A stretch of 64,000 nt of DNA from contig CAZBHS010000022.1 in assembly GCA_964491915.1 (NCBI GenBank), positions 21,393 to 85,392 of the forward strand. Reading direction: 5' to 3'. The translations under genes were made by a program, and so were the position numbers. Below are positions 51,922 through 60,471 of this stretch, piece after piece. The notes under the pieces are model-generated. The model made no database searches. It was not told where the DNA came from and worked only from the letters and a program-made list of their open reading frames with translations. This stretch comes from JAHELQ01 sp964491915 (GTDB lineage Bacteria > Acidobacteriota > Aminicenantia > UBA2199). The first letter of the stretch is position 1. Every line of letters starts with the position of its first letter.

Positions 51922-52862
51922 TAGTAATCGCGATACCTGACAAAGGAGAGCAGGTTGAGCAAAGAATCTTTATATATAGAATCGGGAAATTGGCGGGTAA
52001 AAGAGACACAATCGTTGTAATAGCCGTCGATATAGTCCATGCACTGCCGTTTGATACCGTGTGTTTCCATCAGTTCTAAAAACGTCTTCCGGTCGCTATC
52101 GCTGAAATTTTCAGGAATGCCCACTTTCTGCGATTTCAATAAAAGAATCAACGGCAAGGTGATCTTCCCCTCTTTCAAATCCCGGAACCGGTCTTTACCT
52201 GAATTTTCCGAAAAAATATCGAGAACATCATCGATAACCTGGAAAATAGTGCCGAAGTTCATTCCGAACTTGTAAAACTCATCCACCCGCCGCGGCGATT
52301 CTCCGCTCAATTCGGCGGCGATCTTACACACGCCGGCAAACAACGACGAGGTCTTCTTCTGGATGATATCGATGTAGGTGGCGGTCTTCACGTTTGTGTT
52401 GAAATGGTTTTCTATTTCCAGCAATTGACCTTCAATCATCAACAATGCCGATTCCAGCATGATGTCCAGAATTTTTTCCTTGCGTAATTTGTGGATCGAG
52501 AATAACGAATTGATAAATAGATAATCCCCCCAGAGAACAGAAATATGATTGCCGAAGCTGAAATTCAGAGTCCTGCCTCCACGCCTCAACTGGGAGTTGT
52601 CCACCACATCGTCGTGAATGAGGCTCGATAGATGGAACATCTCGACAGAGGCGGCGATAGGCGGTAATTCTTCCACCAGCTTGCCGTTCATTCCCGCCAG
52701 CAAAAATAACACTGTCGAACGAATCCGCTTGCCTTTCTTCGCGGGCGTTTGGTCCGACACCTGCTTTATCAGTTTTGTTTTGCTCCTGAAGTCCCTAAAA
52801 AGTAATGTGTCGGTTTTCTCCAGGAGATCTCTCACAGGTTTTTGGATCTCTTTTAAATTCAT
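51921..52862 (-). CDS. Polyprenyl diphosphate synthase (trans-isoprenyl)
   Basis: A 313-residue prenyl synthase. The first Asp-rich motif is LIHDDVVDNSQLRRGG (DDxxD), the second is VIDDVLDIFS (DDxxD), and KKGKRIRSTVLFLLAG near the N-terminus binds diphosphate. Typical of octaprenyl/heptaprenyl-type synthases that make quinone side chains or lipid carriers. Start taken at ATG 52862, the first Met that aligns with the family. It heads an operon with the CYTH and nucleotidyltransferase genes. Confidence 0.9.
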   Translation of the reverse strand: MNLKEIQKPVRDLLEKTDTLLFRDFRSKTKLIKQVSDQTPAKKGKRIRSTVLFLLAGMNGKLVEELPPIAASVEMFHLSSLIHDDVVDNSQLRRGGRTLNFSFGNHISVLWGDYLFINSLFSIHKLRKEKILDIMLESALLMIEGQLLEIENHFNTNVKTATYIDIIQKKTSSLFAGVCKIAAELSGESPRRVDEFYKFGMNFGTIFQVIDDVLDIFSENSGKDRFRDLKEGKITLPLILLLKSQKVGIPENFSDSDRKTFLELMETHGIKRQCMDYIDGYYNDCVSFTRQFPDSIYKDSLLNLLSFVRYRDY

Positions 52863-52950
52863 TAGGGCAATTGTATCATCATTAACGTTATTTTGCAATT
52901 ACCTTGCCAACTATCAAAATTTCTTAACTTTTTCACAGTAAAATAGCGTC

Positions 52951-53100
52951 ATGATCGAACTATATAAAATAGAATTGCACACAAAAGGGAAAAATGGAAT
53001 CAAGGATATTAGCGGGGATATCCGGCCCATTATCCGGGGCTCGCAAATTACGGACGGCGAATTGGCGGTGCAACCAATGGGAAAGAAGCTATACCAGTAG
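52951..53100 (+). pseudogene. Truncated YjbQ/UPF0047 fragment
   Basis: A 49-codon frame, MIELYKIELHTKGKNGIKDI, then SGDIRPIIRGSQITDGELAV, resembling the first ~40 residues of YjbQ proteins (…EIxVHTxGxxxxxDIT…GIxxGxxxV). The conserved PHTTAxxTxNE segment that should follow is missing; instead the frame ends at TAG 53098-53100 inside the convergent D-serine dehydratase-like gene. It looks like a 5' remnant left by a deletion. Confidence 0.5.
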
Positions 53101-54174
53101 CGTCTCCTCTTTCATCAAATTGGCGGCGAGACATGAATGCGCCGGCAATACCGCCAGAAGATCGCCGCGACGGATATCCCGGACAACCTCCGGCGGCGCT
53201 TTGACAATACCGTGTTCCTGGCTCAATGAACGCACATAAGTATCCGGTAGGGGGGCTTCCCAACCATCCTCTGTCAACCGGCACACGTAGCCGAATACTG
53301 CCTTCCCCTCTGGATCGACGCAATAATCCTTCGAAAGGTGGACCGCGCCGCCATACAGCACAAATTCATCCCGATGGGGATACACACCCACCACCGGGCA
53401 GGCCAGAGCAGCGGCAATATCTTCCAATCGGCAGGCGCCGATAAAATATTGCATCAAATCATAATAGACAAAATTGCCGCAACGAATTTCGTCCACTCCC
53501 GAGAAATCTTCGACGACGCTACAGGTAGGAGTGTCGCCCACGGAGATCTCCACCTGGGGAATTCCTGCGTCCAGAAGCGAGCGCTTGAGCGCCGACATCC
53601 TGTCCTTTGTATCGCGGAACACAGCTTCCAACTCAGCCTTTCCCCCGGCATTGTATGAATGGCCCGAATGAGTCAACAAACCTCGAAGCCGGAGCTTCGA
53701 CGAATCACGAACCGCCCGCGCCACAGATACAATCTCCCCGGTCGCTTCATAGTCGATTCCGCTGCGGTGATATCCGGTATCAACCTCGATCCAGATATCT
53801 ACACCCGCCGCCAGATTTTTTTCGAGAAACCGCACCGACTCCTCCGCCTCAACCAGCAGGTGTAGCGTCGCCTCTCCGGTCAGGCGATTGATGGCATCAA
53901 TCTCCAGGCGGTTCATTGGAAAAGCGACGGTAATATCCCGCCAACCCTTTCGGGCGAAAAAAGCGGCCATTGTCACGGAAGAGGCGGTGATGCCCTGAAT
54001 CCCATGCTCACGGAACAATTCTCCCACCGCTTCGGATTGATGGGTCTTGAAATGAGGTTTTAAACGGATGGCCTGCCGGCTGCATTTTCCCGAGATGGTA
54101 CGAATATTCCGTGTAACGATTGTTTTATCCACCAATAAGGTGGGCCTTGTGATTTGCGGGTTTTCATACTTCAT
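53089..54174 (-). CDS. D-serine dehydratase / D-threonine aldolase-like PLP enzyme
   Basis: A 361-residue protein of the alanine-racemase N-terminal fold (type III PLP). The PLP-lysine region is IRLKPHFKTHQS (about 35-46), with IWIEVDTGYHRSGID, LTHSGHSYN and VEISVGDTPTCSV lining the cofactor site. The C-terminal PAHSCLAAN resembles the His/Cys metal site of DSD1-type D-serine dehydratases and D-threonine aldolases. Substrate not certain. The start at ATG 54174 is supported by alignment with the family rather than by a ribosome binding site. Divergent from the gene at 54269. Confidence 0.85.
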   Translation of the reverse strand: MKYENPQITRPTLLVDKTIVTRNIRTISGKCSRQAIRLKPHFKTHQSEAVGELFREHGIQGITASSVTMAAFFARKGWRDITVAFPMNRLEIDAINRLTGEATLHLLVEAEESVRFLEKNLAAGVDIWIEVDTGYHRSGIDYEATGEIVSVARAVRDSSKLRLRGLLTHSGHSYNAGGKAELEAVFRDTKDRMSALKRSLLDAGIPQVEISVGDTPTCSVVEDFSGVDEIRCGNFVYYDLMQYFIGACRLEDIAAALACPVVGVYPHRDEFVLYGGAVHLSKDYCVDPEGKAVFGYVCRLTEDGWEAPLPDTYVRSLSQEHGIVKAPPEVVRDIRRGDLLAVLPAHSCLAANLMKEETLLV

Positions 54175-54268
54175 GATAGATAATATAGCACGCCCAAATT
54201 GCCGAGTCAAAGGGTACAGAGGTTGCTTTTTTCACCTGAGTTCACTATAATGAGTCCGGAGAGCAAAG

Positions 54269-54790
54269 TTGGATACTCAAGATGAAAATCGACAGCCGGA
54301 AGGCGACGCATCATTGATAGTGCCGTGGATACCAGACTTCACGGGCTATAGCGATGTGAACCAGAGAAAAAAAACCGATTCCCTTATACGGGCGTACATT
54401 TGCCGCCGACTGGGAACCTACAAAACCACTCTCGAAGAGATCATTCAGACCGTGGCCGCTGAAAAACGGTTGGACCTTTTATCCGATTACGACGGCCTCA
54501 TTCAGGACATTGAACATTTCAGGGAGCGGCTCGATGAACCTCCAGAAGATTGCGGAGACTTTTTCGATTTGGATTTTTTTACTTAAGACGACATATCGGG
54601 CATTTATCTGCGGGCTTACCAAATACTCGAAATAACCGAAACATTCTAAGAACAATTGGATGGGCTCAAACAAAATCCTCTGGAACGGAATGACTCCAGA
54701 ACCCTGGACTCCCGCTTACGGGAAATGATCTCCTGCTTCAACGAACGGAGCATCTGCATGAAAGGGTGCCGCAACGGGGCAGGGGAATAA
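54269..54790 (+). pseudogene. Hypothetical protein interrupted by two in-frame TAA codons
   Basis: A TTG start with GGAG 7 bases upstream opens a 105-codon frame (MDTQDENRQPEGDASLIVPW…FDLDFFT) that stops at TAA 54584-54586. The same frame continues as plausible protein sequence (DDISGIYLRAYQILEITETF), hits TAA 54647-54649, and continues again (EQLDGLKQNPLERNDSRTLD…) to a third TAA at 54788-54790, with three Cys in CFNERSICMKGC near the end. Together this reads as one ~172-residue acidic protein of unknown family with two nonsense codons. It may be a decaying gene, or TAA may be read through. trxB follows 34 bases later. Confidence 0.55.
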
Positions 54791-54824
54791 AAAAAATTTC
54801 AACAATTGTACAAGGAGCTTAGGT

Positions 54825-55760
54825 ATGGACGAAAGAAATGTGATAATCATAGGATCGGGACCCGCCGGACTAACCGCCGCCGTATACACAGCGCGGGCGA
54901 ATTTGAAACCATTGGTAATCGAAGGATACCAGGCGGGTGGACAGTTGATGATAACAACCGAAATCGAAAATTTCCCGGGCTTTAAAGAGGGAGTGACCGG
55001 ACCTGAGTTGATGGCGGACATGAGATCCCAGGCGGAACGGTTCGGAGCTGAATTCGTCACCGCCGACGTGACCAAAGTGGACACCGCGGGCGATATAAAA
55101 AAAGTGTGGGTGGAAGACGACGTGTACACATCGGAAACATTGATTCTCTCCACCGGAGCCAGCGCCAATTATCTGGGCCTCGAAAGCGAAACGCGTCTCA
55201 AGGGACGCGGCGTCAGCGCCTGCGCCACCTGCGACGGGTTCTTCTTCCAGGACAGAACCATCTGCGTCATCGGCGGCGGCGACAGCGCCATGGAAGAGGC
55301 GACATTCCTGACCCGCTTCGCTAAAAAAGTATACGTGATTCACCGCCGCGACCAATTCCGCGCTTCAAAAATCATGGAAAAACGGGCCGCCGAGAACCCT
55401 AAAATCGAATTCATCATGAATACGGTAATCGAAGAGGTTCTTGGCGAGGATCGTGTCACCGGCATCAAACTGAAAAACAAAGAGACCGGCGAAACATCCG
55501 AGCTACCGCTGGAAGGCGTATTCCTGGCTATCGGCCACACTCCCAACACCAGCCTGTTTGCAGGTCAACTTGAGCTGGACAAGGCAGGATATATCGTGAC
55601 CTCGACTGAAAAAGGGCGCCAGACCGCCACCAATGTCAACGGCGTGTTCGCATGCGGAGATGTGCAGGATCCGCATTACAGACAGGCTATCACCGCCGCG
55701 GGAAGCGGATGTATGGCCGCCCTGGACGCTGAACGCTACCTGGAAGACCTGAAGGGATAG
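54825..55760 (+). CDS. trxB: Thioredoxin reductase
   Basis: A 311-residue low-molecular-weight NADPH-thioredoxin reductase. FAD-binding GSGPAGLTAAVYTARA (about 10-25), redox-active CATC (Cys133, Cys136), NADPH-binding GGGDSAMEEA (about 152-161) and the terminal FAD motif NGVFACGDVQD are all present. Full length. The ribosome binding site is weak (GGAGCTTAGGT). It is downstream of the interrupted gene at 54269; no thioredoxin gene is adjacent. Confidence 0.95.
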   Translation: MDERNVIIIGSGPAGLTAAVYTARANLKPLVIEGYQAGGQLMITTEIENFPGFKEGVTGPELMADMRSQAERFGAEFVTADVTKVDTAGDIKKVWVEDDVYTSETLILSTGASANYLGLESETRLKGRGVSACATCDGFFFQDRTICVIGGGDSAMEEATFLTRFAKKVYVIHRRDQFRASKIMEKRAAENPKIEFIMNTVIEEVLGEDRVTGIKLKNKETGETSELPLEGVFLAIGHTPNTSLFAGQLELDKAGYIVTSTEKGRQTATNVNGVFACGDVQDPHYRQAITAAGSGCMAALDAERYLEDLKG

Positions 55761-56092
55761 TCGCCAGACCGCTTCAATCCCGGAACCGCCGTAGAAGGCA
55801 TCCTGTCATCCGGCTTTCCGGCCATGGCATACCCAGAGGTCTCCCCATTTTCCCGGGCGCCCGGCTTCCGTTTTGCGACGCCTTTTTTATCGCCCTCGAT
55901 AAACCCTAAACAGCCCCCGCTTAAAGTTATTTCCGGTTTATATAGCCTGCGGGGCTCAAAACCCTCTCCCAAAAACAGTTTCACCCGGACGACATAGATT
56001 CGTAGACACCTCTAAACTATAAATTATCGCTTTCTAAACCGCCAGTTTATAACTTTTTTTCTAATTTTACCCGCCTTTTCCTGTAAAAACGC
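55761..56092. other. Intergenic region between trxB and HU gene, with hairpins
   Basis: About 330 bases with no supported gene. It contains short hairpin-forming elements, CCGG-CTTT-CCGG (55810-55821) and the 12-bp palindrome CCGGGCGCCCGG (55853-55864), followed by GCGACGCCTTTTTTAT, which might end a trxB transcript. Riboswitch and small stable RNA families were considered but no consensus fits. A minus-strand ORF across the region has no support. Confidence 0.35.
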
Positions 56093-56121
56093 TTGACAAT
56101 TGATTTTTAATGTGTTATTGG
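56093..56121 (+). promoter_or_regulatory. Promoter of the HU gene
   Basis: TTGACA (56093-56098), 17-base spacer, TATTGG (56116-56121); the HU ATG is at 56139. Confidence 0.6.
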
Positions 56122-56138
56122 ATTTCTTGGGAGTAATT

Positions 56139-56417
56139 ATGAACAAGAGAGAAATATCAGAACACATTGCAAAAAAGTTAGAAATCAAAAAATTCGAAGC
56201 TTACCAATTCATTGATTTTCTGATCGAAGTCATGGCCGACAGCCTGGATGACGGTAAGAAAATTGTTATTTCCAATTTCGGCACCTTTAAAGTTGTGCAG
56301 CGGAATGAAAAACGGGTCATCAATCCCAACGACCAGGAGGCCATGATCATCCCCTCTAAAAAAATAGTGAAATTTTTGCCTTCTAAAAACCTGAAGCAAA
56401 CTCTGGAGAGCCTCTAA
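56139..56417 (+). CDS. HU/IHF family DNA-binding protein
   Basis: A 92-residue nucleoid protein. MNKREISEHIAKKLEIKKFEAYQFIDFLIEVMADSLDDGKKIVISNFGTFKV follows the HU fold; the arm region is NEKRVINPNDQEAMIIPSKKIVKFLPSKNLK, with a variant of the RxGRNPxT arm (VINPNDQ). It could be HU or an IHF-like paralogue. GGAG precedes the start at 56139. The Usp gene begins 2 bases after the stop. Confidence 0.9.
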   Translation: MNKREISEHIAKKLEIKKFEAYQFIDFLIEVMADSLDDGKKIVISNFGTFKVVQRNEKRVINPNDQEAMIIPSKKIVKFLPSKNLKQTLESL

Positions 56418-56418
56418 A

Positions 56419-57306
56419 ATGGAATCAAAACAATCTTTTAAATTGAATTCTCTCATTTGGGCCACTGATTTTTCAAAAGAGAGCCGTGCGTGTTTACCAT
56501 ATCTAAAATTTCTCTCGGACAAACTACACACAAAAAATCACGCCGTTTACGTGTTGCCTAAGTTTTCCGACTGGGTGTACGAGGCGGCCTTCTTCTCGCA
56601 CGAAGATCTATTTCAAGAGATAGAGGACACCAAAAAAAAATCCCTCGCTAAAATTGAACATGATTCCAAAAAACGTGATTTAAAGCTGAAACCGGTCTTA
56701 CTGGAGGGAACCGCTTCCGAAGAAATTATCAAGTACGCGGACGAAAATGATTGCGACATGATACTGGCCGGTAGAAGAGGTATCTCGGAGATCGAAGAGA
56801 TACTGATCGGCTCCACCACCTCGCGACTGATCCGTAACTCGCACAAACCGGTGTTTGTAATTCCCAAAGCCAAACGGGAGGTCAAGATTGAAAAAATCAT
56901 GGCGCCCGTGGATTTCAACGAGCTTTCTCTTCTGGAATTACAGTATTCCATTTTCCTGGCTCAGGCCCTTGGCGCCAAATTGTATGTCGTCCACATCTCT
57001 GAATTCTTCAACTACCGGCTACCGGCTTTGAAAAGACACCAATTGATCGAAAAGATCAACCAGAGAATTCAGAAAATCGCGAGCGAATGCGGTTACGAAA
57101 TCGAGAACTTCATCTACGACGAAGGTGAACCGGCCCAGAAAATTATCGAAATCTCTAAAAAGAAAAAGATCGACCTCGTGGTTATGACCACCCGTCAGCG
57201 CAGCGGATTGGAGAAATTTTTCCTGGGAAGCATTACCGAAAAGGTACTCATGTACTCCAACACACCGACTCTAATTCTACCGCCACCTGATGCATCCTCA
57301 AAATGA
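56419..57306 (+). CDS. Tandem-domain universal stress protein (UspA family)
   Basis: A 295-residue protein with two Usp domains. Domain 1 (about 10-150) contains DMILAGRRGISEIEEILIGSTTSRLIRNS, domain 2 (about 155-292) contains DLVVMTTRQRSGLEKFFLGSITEKVLMYS. The G-x2-G-x9-G-[ST] ATP-binding motif is well kept in neither (GRRG…GST is closest in domain 1). Role is stress adaptation in the cytoplasm. It lies between HU and dprA; its 3' end overlaps dprA by 17 bases. Confidence 0.9.
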   Translation: MESKQSFKLNSLIWATDFSKESRACLPYLKFLSDKLHTKNHAVYVLPKFSDWVYEAAFFSHEDLFQEIEDTKKKSLAKIEHDSKKRDLKLKPVLLEGTASEEIIKYADENDCDMILAGRRGISEIEEILIGSTTSRLIRNSHKPVFVIPKAKREVKIEKIMAPVDFNELSLLELQYSIFLAQALGAKLYVVHISEFFNYRLPALKRHQLIEKINQRIQKIASECGYEIENFIYDEGEPAQKIIEISKKKKIDLVVMTTRQRSGLEKFFLGSITEKVLMYSNTPTLILPPPDASSK

Positions 57307-58375
57307 ACACGAACTCAAACGAATAGCCGCCCATCTCATCACCTATAACAACACGAAGGCGAAGCGCAGGCTCAAAAAAAATAGTATAGACAGCCACACT
57401 CTATTCGATATTCCGCGAACCGAGCTCGCCGGTCTGGGATTCACACCCACTGAAATCGACTCCATTTGCTCAGGCGACCTATCCATCGCCGCAAACGAAA
57501 TCGCCGCGTGCAAGACCCACGACGTCTACGTCATCTTCCGGGAAAGCGGCTATTATCCAGCGCTCTTGAAGAAAATATTCAATCCGCCGGACTTCATCTA
57601 CGCTCGCGGCAACCTCGACACATTAAAAACCGAAAAAATCTCGGTGGTGGGATCCCGCAAAGCCAGCCGTTACGGCAGCAACACCCTGAACACCCTCTTG
57701 CCGCCGTTGTGCCGGTCCGGACTCGCCATTGTCTCCGGCATGGCCTACGGCATCGACTCCATCGCTCACCGCATCGCGGTACAACAAGGCGGGAAAACCA
57801 TCGGCGTCAACGCCGGAGGCCTATTGCATCTCTATCCCGCCGGCCACTATTCATTATTCCCGAAAATCATCGCCAACGGTTGCATCATCTCCGAATTCCC
57901 CCTCGATGTAATTCCCAGGCCCTACCATTTCCCGATTCGCAACCGCATCATTGCCGGCTTGTCCAACGCGGTGTTGGTGGTGGAAGCGGCAATGAGAAGC
58001 GGATCGTTGATCACCGCCAGACTGGCGCTGGACCAGAACCGAGATGTTTTCGCCATTCCGGGCCCGATTGATTCGCCCCTCAGCCAGGGCGCCAACTACC
58101 TGATCCAACAAGGGGCGAAACTCATTGCCTCGGCGGACGACATATTGGAAGAGTACAACCTTCCCACCACCGGCGATGAACAGGATCTGCGCCGGGCGCT
58201 CAGTCAAAAAGAAATAAAACTACTTGACTTGATTGGTGTAAATGAGGTAAAAGATATAGATTACTTTGTTGAACAGACCGGTCTCTCAGTTTCGGAAGTT
58301 ATTTCGCTGGCGATGGGTCTGATTTTAAAGAACCTTCTGATGGAAGCTGAGGGAGGTTATAGAAGGACAACATGA
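57290..58375 (+). CDS. dprA: DNA-processing protein DprA
   Basis: A 361-residue DNA-processing protein that loads RecA onto incoming single-stranded DNA in transformation. The extended Rossmann fold shows VVGSRKASRYG (about 119-129), VSGMAYGIDSIAHR, FPIRNRIIAGLSNAVLVVEAAMRSGSLITA and a small winged-helix-like C-terminus. It starts within the Usp gene and its stop overlaps the topA ATG. Order dprA-topA-trmFO-xerC is widely conserved. Confidence 0.93.
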   Translation: MHPQNEHELKRIAAHLITYNNTKAKRRLKKNSIDSHTLFDIPRTELAGLGFTPTEIDSICSGDLSIAANEIAACKTHDVYVIFRESGYYPALLKKIFNPPDFIYARGNLDTLKTEKISVVGSRKASRYGSNTLNTLLPPLCRSGLAIVSGMAYGIDSIAHRIAVQQGGKTIGVNAGGLLHLYPAGHYSLFPKIIANGCIISEFPLDVIPRPYHFPIRNRIIAGLSNAVLVVEAAMRSGSLITARLALDQNRDVFAIPGPIDSPLSQGANYLIQQGAKLIASADDILEEYNLPTTGDEQDLRRALSQKEIKLLDLIGVNEVKDIDYFVEQTGLSVSEVISLAMGLILKNLLMEAEGGYRRTT

Positions 58376-60024
58376 AAGGAAAGACGCTTTTAATTGTAGA
58401 ATCCCCCGCCAAGTCGAACACGATCTCCAAATATCTTGGCCCCTCGTTTATCGTCGCCTCATCCATGGGGCACATCCGCGACCTCAGTCCCAATATCCTG
58501 AGCATCGATGTCAAGAACAAATTCAAACCCCATTATGAAGTTTTAAAAGACAAAACACATATAATCAAAGAGCTCAAAAAGCTCTCGAAAAAATGCGAAA
58601 CCATTATGCTGGCGCCCGACCCGGACCGGGAAGGAGAGGCTATCGCGTTTCACCTGAATGAATTGCTCAAAAGCAAAAACCACAAGGTGTCCCGCATCCT
58701 GTTTAACGAAATCACCAAAAAATCTATCGAAGAGGCCGTCAAGCATCCAATCGACATCAATCTGGATAAATTCAATTCCCAACAAATGCGACGGATCCTC
58801 GACCGCCTGGCGGGCTACAAAATCAGCCCGGTGTTGCGCAAAAAGATCGGCGGCCCCCTGTCCGCCGGAAGAGTCCAATCCATCGCCCTAAAGCTGATCG
58901 TCGAACGGGAGAAAGAGATTCAGGCCTTTATCCCGGAAGAATACTGGAGCATCAAAGCGGAGCTCGAGGGCTCGGCTAAACCTTCCTTTGTGGCCAAACT
59001 GGAAAAGCACAAGAAAAAAAAGATAAAAATCGAGAACAAAGAACAATCCGATACCATCACCGACGCATTGAAAGGGAAAGATTACAAACTGGAAAACATC
59101 AAAACAAAGCTCAAAAACAGGAAACCGTCGGCCCCATTCATCACCTCCACCCTCCAGCAGGAGGCCTTCCGCAAGTACAAATTCTCCGTCAAACGGACCA
59201 TGAAGCTGGCTCAGGAATTGTACGAAGGCATCCCCATTCAGGGTGGGGAACCCACCGGTTTGATCACTTACATGAGAACCGACTCGTTCAGAATCGCAGG
59301 CGAAGCCACCACCGCCTCCAGGGATTATATCGTCAAAACCTTCGGCGAAGAATATTACCCCGACAAGCCGAATGTATATGAAACCAAAAAGAAAATCCAG
59401 GACGCGCACGAAGCCATCCGTCCAACATTACCGTTCCACGAACCCAAATCCCTGCGAGGCATGCTGAACGATTCCCAATATAAAATCTACCAATTGATCT
59501 GGAATCGCTTTTTCGCCTCCCAGATGAAAGAGGCGATGCTGGAAGAGACCACATTCGAAATTGCCAACGGCGATTATCTCTTCATGATCAAAGGCGAAAT
59601 TTTAAAATTCGACGGCTACTCAAAAGTGGTCAAGCTGGAAAGCACGCTGGACCGGTTGCCGAAATTGAATGAAGGCGAAATTTTGAAAGAATTAAAACTG
59701 ATGCCTGAACAACACTTCACCAAACCGCCGGCCCGGTTCTCCGAAGCCAGTCTCGTACGGGTTCTGGAGGAGAAGGGGATCGGACGACCGTCCACCTACG
59801 CCAAAATCATCGACACATTGGGCAAGCGGGACTATATTTCCAAAGAGGACCGGAAATTCATCCCCTCCATCCTGGGTATCCGGGTGGTGGAGTATCTGGA
59901 AGACCATTTCAAAGACCTGATGAACTACAATTTCACCGCCGAACTGGAGAAACAACTGGACCAGGTATCGGAAGGAAAACTCGATTGGGTTGACGGCATT
60001 GAAGAATATTACTTAAAATTGTAA
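58372..60024 (+). CDS. topA: DNA topoisomerase I, core domain
   Basis: A 550-residue type IA topoisomerase core. TOPRIM motif TLLIVESPAKSNTISKYLG (about 4-22) with DPDREGEAIAFHL (about 83-95), the active-site region GGEPTGLITYMRTDSFRI (catalytic Tyr about 305), and RPSTYAKIIDTLGKRDY (about 465-481) are intact. It ends at TAA 60022-60024, at the end of the core domain. The same reading frame continues through a second TAA (60046-60048) into three zinc ribbons (next entry), so the intact gene would be 699 codons. The core alone may still be active, as some family members lack zinc ribbons. The start overlaps dprA. Confidence 0.93.
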   Translation: MKGKTLLIVESPAKSNTISKYLGPSFIVASSMGHIRDLSPNILSIDVKNKFKPHYEVLKDKTHIIKELKKLSKKCETIMLAPDPDREGEAIAFHLNELLKSKNHKVSRILFNEITKKSIEEAVKHPIDINLDKFNSQQMRRILDRLAGYKISPVLRKKIGGPLSAGRVQSIALKLIVEREKEIQAFIPEEYWSIKAELEGSAKPSFVAKLEKHKKKKIKIENKEQSDTITDALKGKDYKLENIKTKLKNRKPSAPFITSTLQQEAFRKYKFSVKRTMKLAQELYEGIPIQGGEPTGLITYMRTDSFRIAGEATTASRDYIVKTFGEEYYPDKPNVYETKKKIQDAHEAIRPTLPFHEPKSLRGMLNDSQYKIYQLIWNRFFASQMKEAMLEETTFEIANGDYLFMIKGEILKFDGYSKVVKLESTLDRLPKLNEGEILKELKLMPEQHFTKPPARFSEASLVRVLEEKGIGRPSTYAKIIDTLGKRDYISKEDRKFIPSILGIRVVEYLEDHFKDLMNYNFTAELEKQLDQVSEGKLDWVDGIEEYYLKL

Positions 60025-60471
60025 CAAGACCTGGCCAAAGTCCAGTAAACAGATAAAGTCGAACTCTTCATTGGGAAAAAATGTCCAGAGTGCGGCAATG
60101 AATTGATAAAAAAATACTCGCACCGCACCTTCGGCTGGTTTATCGGATGCAACGGCTACCCCGAATGCAAATACACCGAAAAAGTCAATGGCGGCGAAGA
60201 ACAGAAAAAAGATGAACTGCTGGAAAAAGAATGCCCCAAATGCGGCTTGCAAATGGTCAAGCGCTATTCCCCCAAAACCCGGCAATATTTCATCGGCTGC
60301 ACCGGCTACCCCAAATGCAAACACATTGAAACGGAGCAGGGCGACCTGGGGAATTGCCCCGAATGCGGCAAACCATTGACCAAACGCTTTTCCAGAAAGA
60401 CACGACGCTTTTTCGTCGGTTGCTCCGGTTATCCCGATTGCACATTTATCGAAGGTAAATCCAAGAAATGA
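60025..60471 (+). pseudogene. topA: C-terminal zinc-ribbon region of topA, separated by in-frame TAA codons
   Basis: In the same frame as topA, after two TAA codons (60022 and 60046) eight codons apart, the sequence encodes three topoisomerase zinc ribbons: CPECG…GCNGYPEC, CPKCG…GCTGYPKC and CPECG…GCSGYPDC, ending GKSKK and a TGA at 60469-60471 that overlaps the trmFO ATG (ATGA). There is no ATG before the first ribbon, so independent translation would need TTG (60103) or another weak start. The intact cysteines and the trmFO coupling suggest the segment is, or was very recently, translated. Confidence 0.8.

Noticed and set aside
55736..55984. Possible cyclic-di-GMP riboswitch, tmRNA, 6S or SRP RNA in the trxB-HU gap
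   Set aside because: Several hairpins are present but no family consensus (for example the GCAAAGCC core or GGAAGNAGCA loop) could be matched; the small minus-strand ORF there also lacks support.
54269..60471. Genome-wide reassignment of TAA as a sense codon
   Set aside because: TAA ends many normal-length genes in the window (such as purL, trmFO-neighbour HU gene and the DUF3014 gene) at the expected family length.
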